Source: Kaistia adipata DSM 17808
Lineage (GTDB): Bacteria > Pseudomonadota > Alphaproteobacteria > Rhizobiales > Kaistiaceae
Direction: 5' to 3'
Assembly: GCF_000423225.1 (NCBI RefSeq)
Contig: NZ_AUHO01000007.1
Coordinates: 186,001-250,000, forward strand
DNA length: 64,000 nucleotides
Below are positions 38,127 through 46,199 of the stretch, one piece after another. Under the pieces are notes generated by a model. That model worked only from the letters and a program-made list of their open reading frames with translations, did not search any database and was not told the origin of the DNA. The translations under genes and the position numbers were made by a program. Each line of letters begins with the position of its first letter. Within the stretch, counting starts at the first letter, position 1.

Positions 38127-38705
38127 TCAGTTGAAGGGCGAGAAGCACTGCTGGCGCGGCCCCTGATAGGGCTGGAACGTGTTGTCCGAGGCGCGGTAGG
38201 AGCGGTAGCGGTCCTCGCACCAACGCAGGTGGCTGGTGGAGAGGTGCGGCGGCGCGACCTCGCGCGGCTGGCTGGCGATGGCGCCGCCGATCAGCGCGCC
38301 GACACCGAAGGCTGCCATCGGGTACCACCAGCCGTCGCTGTGGCGGCGATAGCCCGGGCGCGGACCGCGATGGCCGTGATGACCATTCCAGTAGCCGGGG
38401 CCTGGCGGACGCGGGCGATAGCCGGGACCGCCGTGGCCTGGACCGCCATGGCCGGGGCCTCCCCAACCGGGACCGGGGCCGGGACGGTTCGGTCCGCCAT
38501 GGTTGGGTCCGCCATGGTTCGGGCGGCCGGGCCGGTCGCCGGGACGGCAGCCCTGGGGCGGGCAGCGCCGGTCCTGGATCTGGATGATGTCGGAGGACGG
38601 GCTCGCGCCCGGATCGATGCGCAGCAGCGGCGCGGCCTGCACCGGCAGGGTGGCGGCAGTGACGCTGAGGGCCAGTGCCGCGGCGCAGATCTTCTTGAGA
38701 TCCAT
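38127..38705 (-). CDS. BA14K family surface protein, copy 2
   Basis: 192-residue paralogue of the protein at 23951-24520. Signal peptide ([21 protein letters not shown]), then a long Gly/Pro/Arg/His-rich stretch with GGPNHGGPN and [13 protein letters not shown] repeats, a hydrophobic glycine-zipper-like segment ([14 protein letters not shown]), and the family end [21 protein letters not shown] at 38705. Function in the envelope is unknown. The 275 bases between it and the tRNA hold no gene. Confidence 0.85.
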   Translation of the reverse strand: MDLKKICAAALALSVTAATLPVQAAPLLRIDPGASPSSDIIQIQDRRCPPQGCRPGDRPGRPNHGGPNHGGPNRPGPGPGWGGPGHGGPGHGGPGYRPRPPGPGYWNGHHGHRGPRPGYRRHSDGWWYPMAAFGVGALIGGAIASQPREVAPPHLSTSHLRWCEDRYRSYRASDNTFQPYQGPRQQCFSPFN

Positions 38706-38980
38706 GGGACTTCCTTCTGAACGGGGCGTTCGGAGCTGGCCCGGAGTGGGGGCCGCTCGTCCGTCGATCCGCGATCCGGATCGCGGGCGCCCGAATCGCA
38801 AATATCAACTGACCGTCAGGATAACTGAATAATTCAAACGGAATTGTGTCCGGGCGCCCGGTTTCGCGGAAAGGTTGCCGGGGCGTCTCGGTCCGTGGGC
38901 TGTGAGGGCGGGGACTGCCGCAGGGATGGTCGCGCATCGCGCAGACGGATTTCGCCCTGGCGGCCTCGGTCGGGAGGGCA

Positions 38981-39054
38981 TGGAGCGGGTGAAGGGAATC
39001 GAACCCTCGTATGCAGCTTGGGAAGCTGCCGTTCTACCATTGAACTACACCCGC
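38981..39054 (-). tRNA. tRNA-Gly (anticodon CCC)
   Basis: The minus strand gives a complete cloverleaf of 74 bases including encoded CCA. The acceptor begins GCGGGTG; the anticodon arm is GCAGC-TTCCCAA-GCTGC with anticodon CCC; the T arm has GGTTCGATTCC. The prophage begins just beyond its 5' end, so this tRNA marks the probable integration site. Confidence 0.95.
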
Positions 39055-39143
39055 ATTCCAAGCAATTGATATTGCTCGTCTTTTCGCTAAATTGTCCAAC
39101 TAGAACGGCGAATCCGCGGAAAGTGGGACAATATGTACCTGCT

Positions 39144-40211
39144 TCACCCCACCTTGATCAAGGCCATCGCCTTGCCGGCCTGCTTCTTCCGATTAGCTCG
39201 TTTCGTGTAGTGCGACGCCTGCTTTGCAGAGGTCCATCCGAAGATGGCCATCAGCTGAGACTCCGTCGCCCCGTTCTCAGCGGCGATCGTCGCGCCGGCC
39301 TTACGGAGGCCGTGCGCCGAGCATTGCGGCAGCCCTGCCTCGTCGCACCAGTCGCGCATGCGGTTCGACAGGCCTTTCGCCGAATACGGCTTGTGCTGAT
39401 GCGTCATCAGGAAGGTGAGATTGTCCTGCTTGCAGGCGTCGAGGACCTTCTGAAGATCCGGCAGAACAGGAACGCTCACCTCGATGCCGCTCGATCGGCT
39501 CGTCTTTGCCGGCTTAAAATCGAGCCATCCGTCATTGACATGCTGTCGGCCGAACAACCGGACGTCGGAGACGCGGGCGCCCGTATAGAGCAATAGTGCG
39601 TAGGCCAGGCGGGCCTGGGTTCCGATCGGATGGCGAGCTTCGAACTGCAGCGCCTCGGCCACCGTCCATGCGTGGTGGCCGTCTGTGGCCGCGCTGAAGA
39701 GCTCGACCTTGGCCGCCGCGCTCTCCGTGATCATCTCCTGTTCGATCGCGAACTCGAACACCTGGCGCATGATCTTGATGACGGCATTCGCCGCGGCGGG
39801 CGTCGCCAGCTTTCGGTCGCGGAGCACCCGCACGGCTTTCGGTGTCATGCGGCTGATGGGGACATCCCGGAAGCAACGGCTATCGCCCGGGGCGATGGGC
39901 TCGTCGAAGGTCGCCTCCAGTACTCGGCGATACGCGGCCCGTGTCGGCGGGGTCATCCGCAGATACGGGGCATACTCCGCAAAGTAACGCTCGCAGACCC
40001 ATCGCCACGACCCGGATTCCGATCTCTTCAGGCGGCGCTCATCGTTCGGCGCCTCATCTCGCAGAGCGGCGTGATAGGCGTCCATGAACTCCGTCGACCA
40101 GGGCGTGCCGAGCAGCCTTACCTTCGGGCGACCTGGGCGACGCAGGTAGATGCGGATGTTCTTGTAGCGGTCCCTGTCCTCGACGCAGCCGGGCGGCAGG
40201 CGGCGGGGCAT
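39144..40211 (-). CDS. Prophage tyrosine integrase
   Basis: Site-specific recombinase of 355 residues that would insert and excise the prophage. The catalytic domain has the first Arg in YTGARVSDV, Lys in the beta-hairpin (KPAKTSRS), H-x-x-R in AHGLRKAG, a Trp in FGWTSAKQ and the nucleophile Tyr in SHYTKRA. The N-terminal SAM-like DNA-binding part includes YAPYLRMTPPTRAAY. The ATG at 40211 follows GGAGAA. It is the outermost prophage gene beside tRNA-Gly. Confidence 0.93.
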   Translation of the reverse strand: MPRRLPPGCVEDRDRYKNIRIYLRRPGRPKVRLLGTPWSTEFMDAYHAALRDEAPNDERRLKRSESGSWRWVCERYFAEYAPYLRMTPPTRAAYRRVLEATFDEPIAPGDSRCFRDVPISRMTPKAVRVLRDRKLATPAAANAVIKIMRQVFEFAIEQEMITESAAAKVELFSAATDGHHAWTVAEALQFEARHPIGTQARLAYALLLYTGARVSDVRLFGRQHVNDGWLDFKPAKTSRSSGIEVSVPVLPDLQKVLDACKQDNLTFLMTHQHKPYSAKGLSNRMRDWCDEAGLPQCSAHGLRKAGATIAAENGATESQLMAIFGWTSAKQASHYTKRANRKKQAGKAMALIKVG

Positions 40212-40227
40212 GGCATTCTCCATGGTC

Positions 40228-40482
40228 TCAGGGGGCGAAGTTCCAGTCGTCACCATCAACATCCCCTAAGCCGGAAATCGCGTCAAACGCTGCGTCGAGT
40301 GCCCGGATGTCCCAGATCACACAGCCATCTATCCGAAAGGGTCTGGGCATCTTCCCTTCAGCAACCAGCTGGTCGAATTTGCTTGAGCCGACGCCGACAT
40401 AGGAGGCGGCCTCTTCGCGCCGAAGTCCGCGTCGCGGCGACGGCCGCAGCGCCGCCACCATGATGGGCTGGTGGGCATTCAT
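40228..40482 (-). CDS. AlpA/excisionase-like DNA-binding protein
   Basis: 84-residue protein with a MerR/AlpA-type helix-turn-helix: GLRREEAASYVGVGSSKFDQLVAEGKMP, then PFRIDGCVIWDIRALDAAF. Such proteins act as recombination directionality factors or regulators of integrases. It lies 16 bases upstream of the integrase start in the same direction, which supports a role in excision. Confidence 0.75.
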   Translation of the reverse strand: MNAHQPIMVAALRPSPRRGLRREEAASYVGVGSSKFDQLVAEGKMPRPFRIDGCVIWDIRALDAAFDAISGLGDVDGDDWNFAP

Positions 40483-40529
40483 TCGTTGCCTCCATGGGCG
40501 GAGCGTGACTCCGCTCTATATCCCCGCGG

Positions 40530-40823
40530 ATGCTTCACCGCTTCGAACCTGTGCACGTCTGGGAAGGTCACGGCATTCGTCGAGTGATCAGCGATGTCGA
40601 GCGCGCGGCCGAGTGGCTGCTCGAGCGATGGCCGCCGGCGTTCAAGGATACGCCCGCTCAACTGGCCGCTCGGATGGCCTGCCTCGACGCATGGGAGGGC
40701 AAGGTGGCTGCCGGCCATGCGCGCACCGCGTTCGTCGTGGCGGCGCGTGAGGCGGGAATTCTGGTGCCGGAGGAGATCGCCGTCCGCCCGACGCGCGAGC
40801 TGTCGGCCCAGCGCTGGAAGTAG
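40530..40823 (+). CDS. DUF982 family protein
   Basis: 97 residues that fit the DUF982 pattern found mainly in rhizobia: a Trp-Glu opening, GIRRVISDVERAAEWLLERWP, a central MACLDAWEGKVAAGHARTAFVVAAREAGI. Function unknown. It points away from the leftward genes on either side, in the prophage's left arm, so it may be cargo or a small control protein. Confidence 0.65.
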   Translation: MLHRFEPVHVWEGHGIRRVISDVERAAEWLLERWPPAFKDTPAQLAARMACLDAWEGKVAAGHARTAFVVAAREAGILVPEEIAVRPTRELSAQRWK

Positions 40824-40873
40824 GCCGCTCGGCCGGGCCTCATTCCCCATGGCGATGCGGGGCTTGCGGCTGC

Positions 40874-41689
40874 TCATTCGAGCACCTCGGTCGCCATGCT
40901 GTCGGTCGGCTTGCCGCCGGCGGCGATGTGGGCGTCGAACCGGGCGCGCAGATCTTCAGGCTTGCTCGGCTCCTCGGTCTCAAGATCCACGAAGCCATCC
41001 GGCGCGTCGATCAGCACCTGATAGGTCGGCGCGCAAGCGGCGCACATCATGTCGCCACTGACGTCCGGATAGTAGTGATCGCCGGCGTGCATCCGCTTGC
41101 CGCATCCGAGGCAGGCGCCCAGGTCGTCCGTCAAGCTGGCCCGCCGTGCCAGTTCGTCTGCCACCTTCCGGCGAGCATCCTCCTCGTTGGGCTCGTCGAC
41201 CTCGAATTCGTCGTCGCTGACCGCATCTTCGGCGGGCGGCAGCTGGGCGTAGTAGCGGGTCTCGACGACACCACCTCGCGAGATCGCGACGACGGTGCCC
41301 GGTTCGATGCCCTCATTGTCGAAGTATTCATGGGGGGCGCTGATACCGGCCTCGGAGCTGGTGTCCTCGGCGGGCCAGTACCAGTCGCAGGCGTCGAGGA
41401 TCTTCTTCAACCGCGCGTTTTCCGCCTCGGCGGTGCGGGCGCGCTCCAGATAGCGATTGTTCGCCTCGAGCAGCTCGGCGACGCGGAGGTGGTGTCGGAG
41501 CATATCCGCTATGAGCGGATCAAGATTGAGCGTCTCCTCGGCCCGCGCCAGCATGAACGCCACATCCCAGTCATTGAAGGAGTGGGGGCCCTGGTAGCCG
41601 TTTGCCCGGGCTTCAAACCATGTCGCCAGGCTGTCGAGCATCGCTCGGTCGATCTCGCGGCGCTTGTTCATGACGGTATGGCAGCTCAT
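40874..41689 (-). CDS. Hypothetical phage protein with zinc-ribbon-like cysteines
   Basis: 271 residues, family not recognised. The middle has a coiled-coil-like stretch (LLEANNRYLERARTAEAENARLKK) and an acidic segment; near residue 190 a CLGCGKRMHAGDHYYPDVSG and MMCAAC layout suggests a zinc ribbon. The start ATG overlaps the previous gene by four bases. It ends the leftward operon of small genes and the sliding clamp. Confidence 0.6.
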   Translation of the reverse strand: MSCHTVMNKRREIDRAMLDSLATWFEARANGYQGPHSFNDWDVAFMLARAEETLNLDPLIADMLRHHLRVAELLEANNRYLERARTAEAENARLKKILDACDWYWPAEDTSSEAGISAPHEYFDNEGIEPGTVVAISRGGVVETRYYAQLPPAEDAVSDDEFEVDEPNEEDARRKVADELARRASLTDDLGACLGCGKRMHAGDHYYPDVSGDMMCAACAPTYQVLIDAPDGFVDLETEEPSKPEDLRARFDAHIAAGGKPTDSMATEVLE

Positions 41690-41886
41690 GCTGCGGCTCC
41701 ATTCTGGGTGAGGAAGCTGTCAACCGGCGCGATGTCGATGGCCTCGGCCTCGATGCGGCGCTCGCGGTTGCGGCGGCGGGATGCGGCGCCGCCGCGATCC
41801 CAGCGGACGGCGCCGCCATGACTCTCGCGCCAGTGCAGGAAGTCGTTCGCCTTCTGGCGCAGGGCAGGGGAAATGCGTGTGCGCAT
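41686..41886 (-). CDS. Small basic phage protein
   Basis: 66 residues, unrecognised, rich in Arg (GAASRRRNRERRIEAEAI). The ATG at 41886 has GAGG at good spacing and lies two bases after the dnaN stop; its own stop overlaps the next ATG. The tight coupling supports it as real. Confidence 0.5.
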   Translation of the reverse strand: MRTRISPALRQKANDFLHWRESHGGAVRWDRGGAASRRRNRERRIEAEAIDIAPVDSFLTQNGAAA

Positions 41887-41888
41887 GG

Positions 41889-43031
41889 TCAACCTCGCAT
41901 GGGCATGATGACGACGCCGCGGCTGTCGTCCTGGTCGTCGGAAAGTATGAGCGGGCTTTGCGGGTCGCTGATCGAGAGCGTGATGTCGTCCGAGGCGAAG
42001 CTGCCGAGGCCCGTCACGAGATATTGCCCGTTCACGGCGATGGTCTGAGCCGGCCCTTCGAGAATGACATTCAGGTGATCCTCGATCTCGGCCGTGGTCG
42101 TCGCGGATGCCGAGGTCAGCGTGAGGCCGTCGTCCTGTTCGCCATTAAAGGCGAGGCGGATCTGCTTGCTCTCCTTGTCGAGGATCGCGACGGCGCGGCC
42201 GCTCGCCAGTTCGAGCTGGCGGCGCGGCATCTTCACGAAGGTGACCGGGTTGGCGGGAATGACGCGGAGATAGTCCGGATAGCGGCCATCGATCAGCTTC
42301 GACAGCATGCGCCAATGGCCGAGTGCGACGCTGAGCTTGGTCTCGCTGACGGCGCAAGCGACCGGCTCGGTCGCATCTTTGTCGGCTCGCTTCGCAAGCA
42401 GGGGGAGAATTGTCGAGACCGTCTTGCGCGGAATGATGACAGCTCGCATGCCGGCGGCGGCGTCCGGCAGGTCGGTATGGGCCCAGGACAGGCGATGGCC
42501 GTCCGTGGCCGCAGCCGCGAGCTGCGCCTTGCCGTCCTCCTTCTCGCGGGTGTGCAGGTACACGCCGTTGAGCCAGAACCGCACTTCTTCGTCCGACATG
42601 GCGAACTCGGTGGCGGCCAGCAGCTTGACCAGATGCCCGACCGGGATCTGGAACTCGTGCTCCCAAGCCGCTGCCTCTGTCTTCGGGAAAATGTCGGCAC
42701 CGAGCGTGAGCAGCGACGCCTTGGTGCGCCCGGCCCGGATCTCAAGGCGCAGGCCGTCGTGATCGAGCGCGATCTCGGCGCCGTCGGGGAGGCGGCGCAC
42801 CAGGTCGTGCAAGTCGCCATGGTTGACGCAGAGCTCGCCGGGGCGGAGCACCTCGGCGGCAACGCGATCCGTCGTCTCGAGATCGTGGTCCGTGCCGGTG
42901 ACGCTGAGTTCCGCGCCAGACGCGGAAAGGCGCACGCAGGCGAGAATCGGAATGGTGGTCCTGGCCTCGACGGTCGCCTTGCAGGTGGTCAGCGCCGCCA
43001 GGAGATTGGAGCGTTCGATGATCAGCTTCAT
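41889..43031 (-). CDS. dnaN: Phage-borne DNA polymerase III beta sliding clamp
   Basis: Ring-forming processivity clamp of 380 residues, full length with three clamp domains. Family features are MKLIIERSNLLAALTTCK, the domain-two ATDGHRLSWAHTD with FWLNGVYLHTREKED, and a C-terminus in which VVIMPMRG replaces the usual YVVMPMRL. It lies inside the prophage and not beside dnaA or recF, so it is presumably a second clamp that could recruit or displace host polymerase and repair factors. It is coupled by ATGA to the gene upstream. Confidence 0.92.
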   Translation of the reverse strand: MKLIIERSNLLAALTTCKATVEARTTIPILACVRLSASGAELSVTGTDHDLETTDRVAAEVLRPGELCVNHGDLHDLVRRLPDGAEIALDHDGLRLEIRAGRTKASLLTLGADIFPKTEAAAWEHEFQIPVGHLVKLLAATEFAMSDEEVRFWLNGVYLHTREKEDGKAQLAAAATDGHRLSWAHTDLPDAAAGMRAVIIPRKTVSTILPLLAKRADKDATEPVACAVSETKLSVALGHWRMLSKLIDGRYPDYLRVIPANPVTFVKMPRRQLELASGRAVAILDKESKQIRLAFNGEQDDGLTLTSASATTTAEIEDHLNVILEGPAQTIAVNGQYLVTGLGSFASDDITLSISDPQSPLILSDDQDDSRGVVIMPMRG

Positions 43032-43255
43032 GGCGTGAGCTTTCTTCCGGTCTCGCGCTCGAGGAGGGCGGTGATCGGGTGCAGGTCGGGGATGGCTCGG
43101 ACGAGGTAGGTCAGAACGTCCGGCAGGCGCCGGGTTTCGTCGCCCATGCCCTTTGTCAGCGCGTGAATTGCGAGATCGATGTCCGGCTCACTGGCTATCG
43201 CACGGCCATCCGCATCGAAGTCGAGAGGCTCGCCACATGCGCCACAGATCATCAT
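43028..43255 (-). CDS. Small phage protein with N-terminal CxxC
   Basis: 75 residues starting MMICGACGEPLDFDADG, so a possible single zinc knuckle with only two cysteines, followed by a helical part. It is coupled by four-base overlaps to both the preceding 77-residue gene and dnaN. Function unknown. Confidence 0.6.
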   Translation of the reverse strand: MMICGACGEPLDFDADGRAIASEPDIDLAIHALTKGMGDETRRLPDVLTYLVRAIPDLHPITALLERETGRKLTP

Positions 43256-43485
43256 TTGCGTTCCTCCCCGATCCAGACTTCCAGGTTGGCGATGATGGCG
43301 TGGTCGTGCATGCCGTCCTCGATCAGGCCGAGGAGGATGAGCGTTGCCGTGGCGACCTTGGAGACGATCGCCCGGGGCGGCGTGATGCCGCCATTGCGGG
43401 CCGCCTGCAGGTCGGGTGCGGCTTCGGTCAGCAGCTGCTCGGCCTGCGCCAGGGCGGCGCGTTCGCTTCGGGTAAGCTCCGTCAT
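43252..43485 (-). CDS. Small helical phage protein
   Basis: 77 residues, mostly helical (SERAALAQAEQLLTEAAPDLQAARNGG), family not recognised. It overlaps the next gene by ATGA and its start overlaps the stop of the 41-residue membrane protein, so the coupling chain continues toward dnaN. Confidence 0.6.
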   Translation of the reverse strand: MTELTRSERAALAQAEQLLTEAAPDLQAARNGGITPPRAIVSKVATATLILLGLIEDGMHDHAIIANLEVWIGEERK

Positions 43486-43607
43486 CCGGGCAGCCTCCCG
43501 CAGACGAAGGCGACAAGGGCGATGCCGGCCAGGCAGGCGGCAAAGGCATTCCAGCTCGCCGCCGTGCTGTCCTGCACCGCGGCGATCATTTCGGTGATCG
43601 TGCGCAT
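43482..43607 (-). CDS. 41-residue single-span membrane peptide
   Basis: Short open frame with one predicted TM helix (WNAFAACLAGIALVAFVCG) after MRTITEMIAAVQDSTAAS. It heads the leftward coupled gene chain and its stop overlaps the next start. No ribosome site stands out clearly, so confidence is moderate. Confidence 0.45.
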   Translation of the reverse strand: MRTITEMIAAVQDSTAASWNAFAACLAGIALVAFVCGRLPG

Positions 43608-43738
43608 GGTTTGGTCTCGCTATGGGTGCTCTAGGCGAGCGTGCTACGTATTGGTGTGCCGGCCCGAGTCACCGGGCCGGCTTCCGCAACCCCCTCGAAC
43701 TGGCTGAAGCCGAGGAGATTACGAATGGGAGAAGCAAC

Positions 43739-44404
43739 ATGGCAGGCAGTGAGGGAGCCCAAGCCTTCGGAGCCGAGGCCTCGACCGGAACCGCGGCCGA
43801 CCGGGCCAGGGAACGAGACGAGGGATTCGCCGGTGGGCCCTCGGCCTCCGAGAGACGGGCGGAACTGAGTCCCGCCGAAGAGCTGCAGTTCGAGCTGATC
43901 CGGAACGCCCGGTATCACGAGGATCGCGAGCGGTTTTTCGATGGCGTGCATCGCTGGCTGATGTTCGCCGTCGTTGTTGCTGGCACAGCCGCCTTTGCCA
44001 ATCTTGCGGGCCAGAACCGAACGGTTGGAATATTCGTCGCGCTGCTGACGACCATCGCAGGTCTTGCTGACCTGGTCTTCGATCTGTCCGGCAAGGCCCG
44101 GACCCATGGCTCGATGCGGCGCCTGAGCTTCGCCCTTCTCGGTGAGTTGGAGGGTGGTGCGGACCTCAGAAGCATCAAGGCCAGATTGTTGACGTCCTAC
44201 GGCGACGAACCTGCCCCGAATGGGACGGCTGGCGCCTGCGCCTACAACGCGGCGATGCTTGCTATGGGGCGACCATCTGAGCATCTGTTTGCCATTGGGC
44301 CGTGGCGTCGGAGATTCCGACACTTCAGGGCCGGCGATGGCGACTTGAAGACGTATCATGAGCTCAACCTTCATCCGCCCGCCGACCTCAAGAATGCGGG
44401 ATAG
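43739..44404 (+). CDS. Two-TM phage membrane protein, possibly SLATT-like
   Basis: 221 residues. A charged disordered N-terminus of about 60 residues leads to a helix (LIRNARYHEDRERFFDGVHRW), two TM segments (LMFAVVVAGTAAFANLA and GIFVALLTTIAGLADLVF) and a cytoplasmic tail. The layout resembles 2TM SLATT effector proteins, but the match is only by eye. It reads against its neighbours at 43028-43607 and 44479-44730, which suggests a separately expressed lysogeny gene. The ATG at 43739 has GGGAGAAG upstream. Confidence 0.6.
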   Translation: MAGSEGAQAFGAEASTGTAADRARERDEGFAGGPSASERRAELSPAEELQFELIRNARYHEDRERFFDGVHRWLMFAVVVAGTAAFANLAGQNRTVGIFVALLTTIAGLADLVFDLSGKARTHGSMRRLSFALLGELEGGADLRSIKARLLTSYGDEPAPNGTAGACAYNAAMLAMGRPSEHLFAIGPWRRRFRHFRAGDGDLKTYHELNLHPPADLKNAG

Positions 44405-44478
44405 TGTCCGGTGAGACGCGGCTTCGGCGGGGGAAGAGGGCGGGAGGACCGAAGCCGCGCTGGCCTGACGCTTCCGCG

Positions 44479-44730
44479 TCAGGCGGCTGCCTGGCGAATG
44501 GAGCGACGCTGCGCTTCCTGGTTGGCTGCGCCGGCGTGCTCGGCGATCTCGGTCGCGGAGAAGCCGTAGTTGCGCAGGTCGGCTTCGGTGCAGCTGCCGC
44601 CGCCGGCGGCGAGATTGATCATCTCGGAGGCCATCAGGTCAGGCAGGCGGCCGAGGCGGCGCGCCTTGTCGAGCGCGGTCTCGCGCATGGTGCGGGAGGG
44701 GCGGGAAAAGCGGGTCTGGGTCGAAAGCAT
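44479..44730 (-). CDS. Small phage protein under repressor control
   Basis: 83 residues, unrecognised (RETALDKARRLGRLPDLMAS and CTEADLRNYGFSATEIAEHAG). The second half looks like a short helical DNA- or protein-binding fold. The ATG at 44730 follows GGAG; an ATG at 44742 is an alternative. A copy of the repressor operator lies about 110 bases upstream, so it may be shut off in the lysogen. Confidence 0.55.
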   Translation of the reverse strand: MLSTQTRFSRPSRTMRETALDKARRLGRLPDLMASEMINLAAGGGSCTEADLRNYGFSATEIAEHAGAANQEAQRRSIRQAAA

Positions 44731-44839
44731 CGCGATCTCCATCGTGAACCTTGAAAGGTTCGGCGCGGGCCGCTGTTGCGATTGAATGGCCGTCGGCGTC
44801 GCGTCGATGATGGATATCAACACGACAACATGATTTATG

Positions 44840-44858
44840 TCAACATCGAATATGTTGA
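44840..44858. promoter_or_regulatory. Phage operator copy 1
   Basis: TCAACAT-cgaat-ATGTTGA, an inverted repeat with seven-base arms and 5-base spacer, located between the 3' end of the repressor gene and the leftward 83-residue gene. It has the same arms and spacing as the copy at 45656-45674. Confidence 0.75.
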
Positions 44859-44871
44859 TTGTGTTGGGCGG

Positions 44872-45633
44872 CTACAGCTTCGAGACCCTGCCAACCACCC
44901 GGCCGATGATTCTGAGGACCGAGAGCGACATCCGGTCCTCGCCGTAGGCATCCCGATTGTCTGAGATCACGCGGACCTCGTCCGTGCCCAGTACCTTCTT
45001 GAGGGACTTCACCCGGGGCTCTCCGTCGCCGTCATCGAACACGTAGATCGCGTCAGGTCCGAATACGTTCTGCCGGGTGTCGACGATCACGCGGTCGCCA
45101 GGCCAGAGCGTCGGGGCCATGGAATTGCCGATCACCGACATGAATACGCTGCCGTCTGGGTTGGCCTGCAGTTCGTGGCGATAGAAGGCATCCGGCAGTA
45201 CCCACTCGGCAATCACGCGATGGCCGGTGACGCTCGAACCTGCTGAAATTGCGATACTTCTGGTGTCCCCGACCGCGCCTTCCCCAGCTCCCGGCATGAC
45301 GTCGATTTCTGGTCGCGCGCCGGGCAAGCGGGGCTTGTAGTGATCGGCCGTGTAGGCTGCGACGCCATCTGCCTCGAAATCCGGATCGGGGTCGAACTCC
45401 TGGCCGAGCGGCACCCGTTTCGGGCCGTCCTCCTCGCCAGTCAGCAGCCATGCGGCGCTGACGCGGAACTTCTTCGCATAGATCTTGGCGGTCTCGGCGT
45501 CGAACTCATTCTGCCCGTTCTCGTGGGCGTTGTAGGTCGATGGCTTGAGGCCGAGGGCGAGCGCCGCCTTTGCCGCCGACGTGAACTTGGCCGCGATGCG
45601 AGCCTCTTTGAGGCGGGAGTGCATAGTTTCCAT
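44872..45633 (-). CDS. CI/LexA-type prophage repressor
   Basis: 253 residues. The N-terminal helix-turn-helix includes FTSAAKAALALGLKPSTYNAHENG. The C-terminal S24 peptidase-like domain has the nucleophile Ser in VIGNSMAPTLWPGDRVIVD and the Lys in RVKSLKKV, so RecA-stimulated self-cleavage is plausible. It is divergent from a small Cro-like gene. The ATG at 45633 places the DNA-binding domain right at the N-terminus. Identical operator arms lie at both ends of the gene. Confidence 0.9.
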   Translation of the reverse strand: METMHSRLKEARIAAKFTSAAKAALALGLKPSTYNAHENGQNEFDAETAKIYAKKFRVSAAWLLTGEEDGPKRVPLGQEFDPDPDFEADGVAAYTADHYKPRLPGARPEIDVMPGAGEGAVGDTRSIAISAGSSVTGHRVIAEWVLPDAFYRHELQANPDGSVFMSVIGNSMAPTLWPGDRVIVDTRQNVFGPDAIYVFDDGDGEPRVKSLKKVLGTDEVRVISDNRDAYGEDRMSLSVLRIIGRVVGRVSKL

Positions 45634-45655
45634 GGCGGAACTATCACACTTTATG

Positions 45656-45674
45656 TCAACATCAATCATGTTGA
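45656..45674. promoter_or_regulatory. Phage operator copy 2
   Basis: TCAACAT-caatc-ATGTTGA in the 73-base gap between the repressor and Cro-like starts. It would let one protein control both divergent promoters. Flanking TTATGTCAACATC is also shared with copy 1. Confidence 0.75.
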
Positions 45675-45706
45675 CTTGCAAGCACGTTTCGTGTGAGTTC
45701 TGGCGA

Positions 45707-45922
45707 ATGAACACGATTGGCGACCTCATCGACGCATTCGGCGGTAACACGAAGTTTGCGGCCGTGATCGGAAAGAACGTTTCGACGGCTTCCGAGATGA
45801 AGCGGCGCGACTCCATCCCGATCGACTATTGGCCGCTGATCATTCAGGCGGCGGCAGAGCGGGGCATGGCTGGCATTGATGCTGATCGGCTGATGAAGCT
45901 GCACCTCAAGGACAGCTCATGA
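45707..45922 (+). CDS. Cro-like regulator
   Basis: 71 residues with a compact helix-turn-helix: MNTIGDLIDAFGGNTKFAAV, GKNVSTASEMKRRDSIPIDYW and IIQAAAERGMAGIDADRL. The pattern of a GG-x-TKFA helix followed by a serine/threonine recognition helix and an IPxxYW segment is common in Cro/YdaS-like phage proteins. It is divergent from the repressor over a shared operator and starts the rightward early operon. Confidence 0.8.
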   Translation: MNTIGDLIDAFGGNTKFAAVIGKNVSTASEMKRRDSIPIDYWPLIIQAAAERGMAGIDADRLMKLHLKDSS

Positions 45923-46143
45923 CGGTCGGCCTTGATGATCGCCTGCGCCGGTTCGAGGGCTCCGATTTCCCGGCTGTGGCCGGACCGAGAAGCGGCCGCC
46001 TGCGTGCTGCCGTGACTGCCCTCGGTCATCGCGTCCTTGGGCGTTTCCTCCCCAGACTTTGGACGGGCCGGCCCGCGCCGCGCCCGTCCGCTCTTTTCCT
46101 GGGCGACCTTCCCGACGATCGGCATCCGCGCGGCCCTCCCTGA
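45919..46143 (+). CDS. Doubtful small ORF after the Cro-like gene
   Basis: 74 codons with the ATG overlapping the Cro-like stop by four bases, which suggests coupling. The product is Arg/Pro/Gly-rich (LGRFLPRLWTGRPAPRPSA) with no recognisable domain and could be chance open frame. The 56 bases from its end to the next start hold no obvious feature. Confidence 0.25.
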   Translation: MTVGLDDRLRRFEGSDFPAVAGPRSGRLRAAVTALGHRVLGRFLPRLWTGRPAPRPSALFLGDLPDDRHPRGPP

Positions 46144-46199
46144 GGCGTTCCTGACCGCTCGAAACTGACAGTTCGCCTTCGTTTTCGCACCGAAAAACC

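Noticed and set aside
41889-43031. The clamp as the chromosomal dnaN at the host origin
   Set aside because: It is embedded in a coupled phage operon with integrase and repressor nearby, without dnaA or recF.
43657-43682. GCCGGCCC hairpin as a terminator
   Set aside because: The stem is good, but no T-tract follows on either strand and the adjoining genes diverge here; more likely leader structure.
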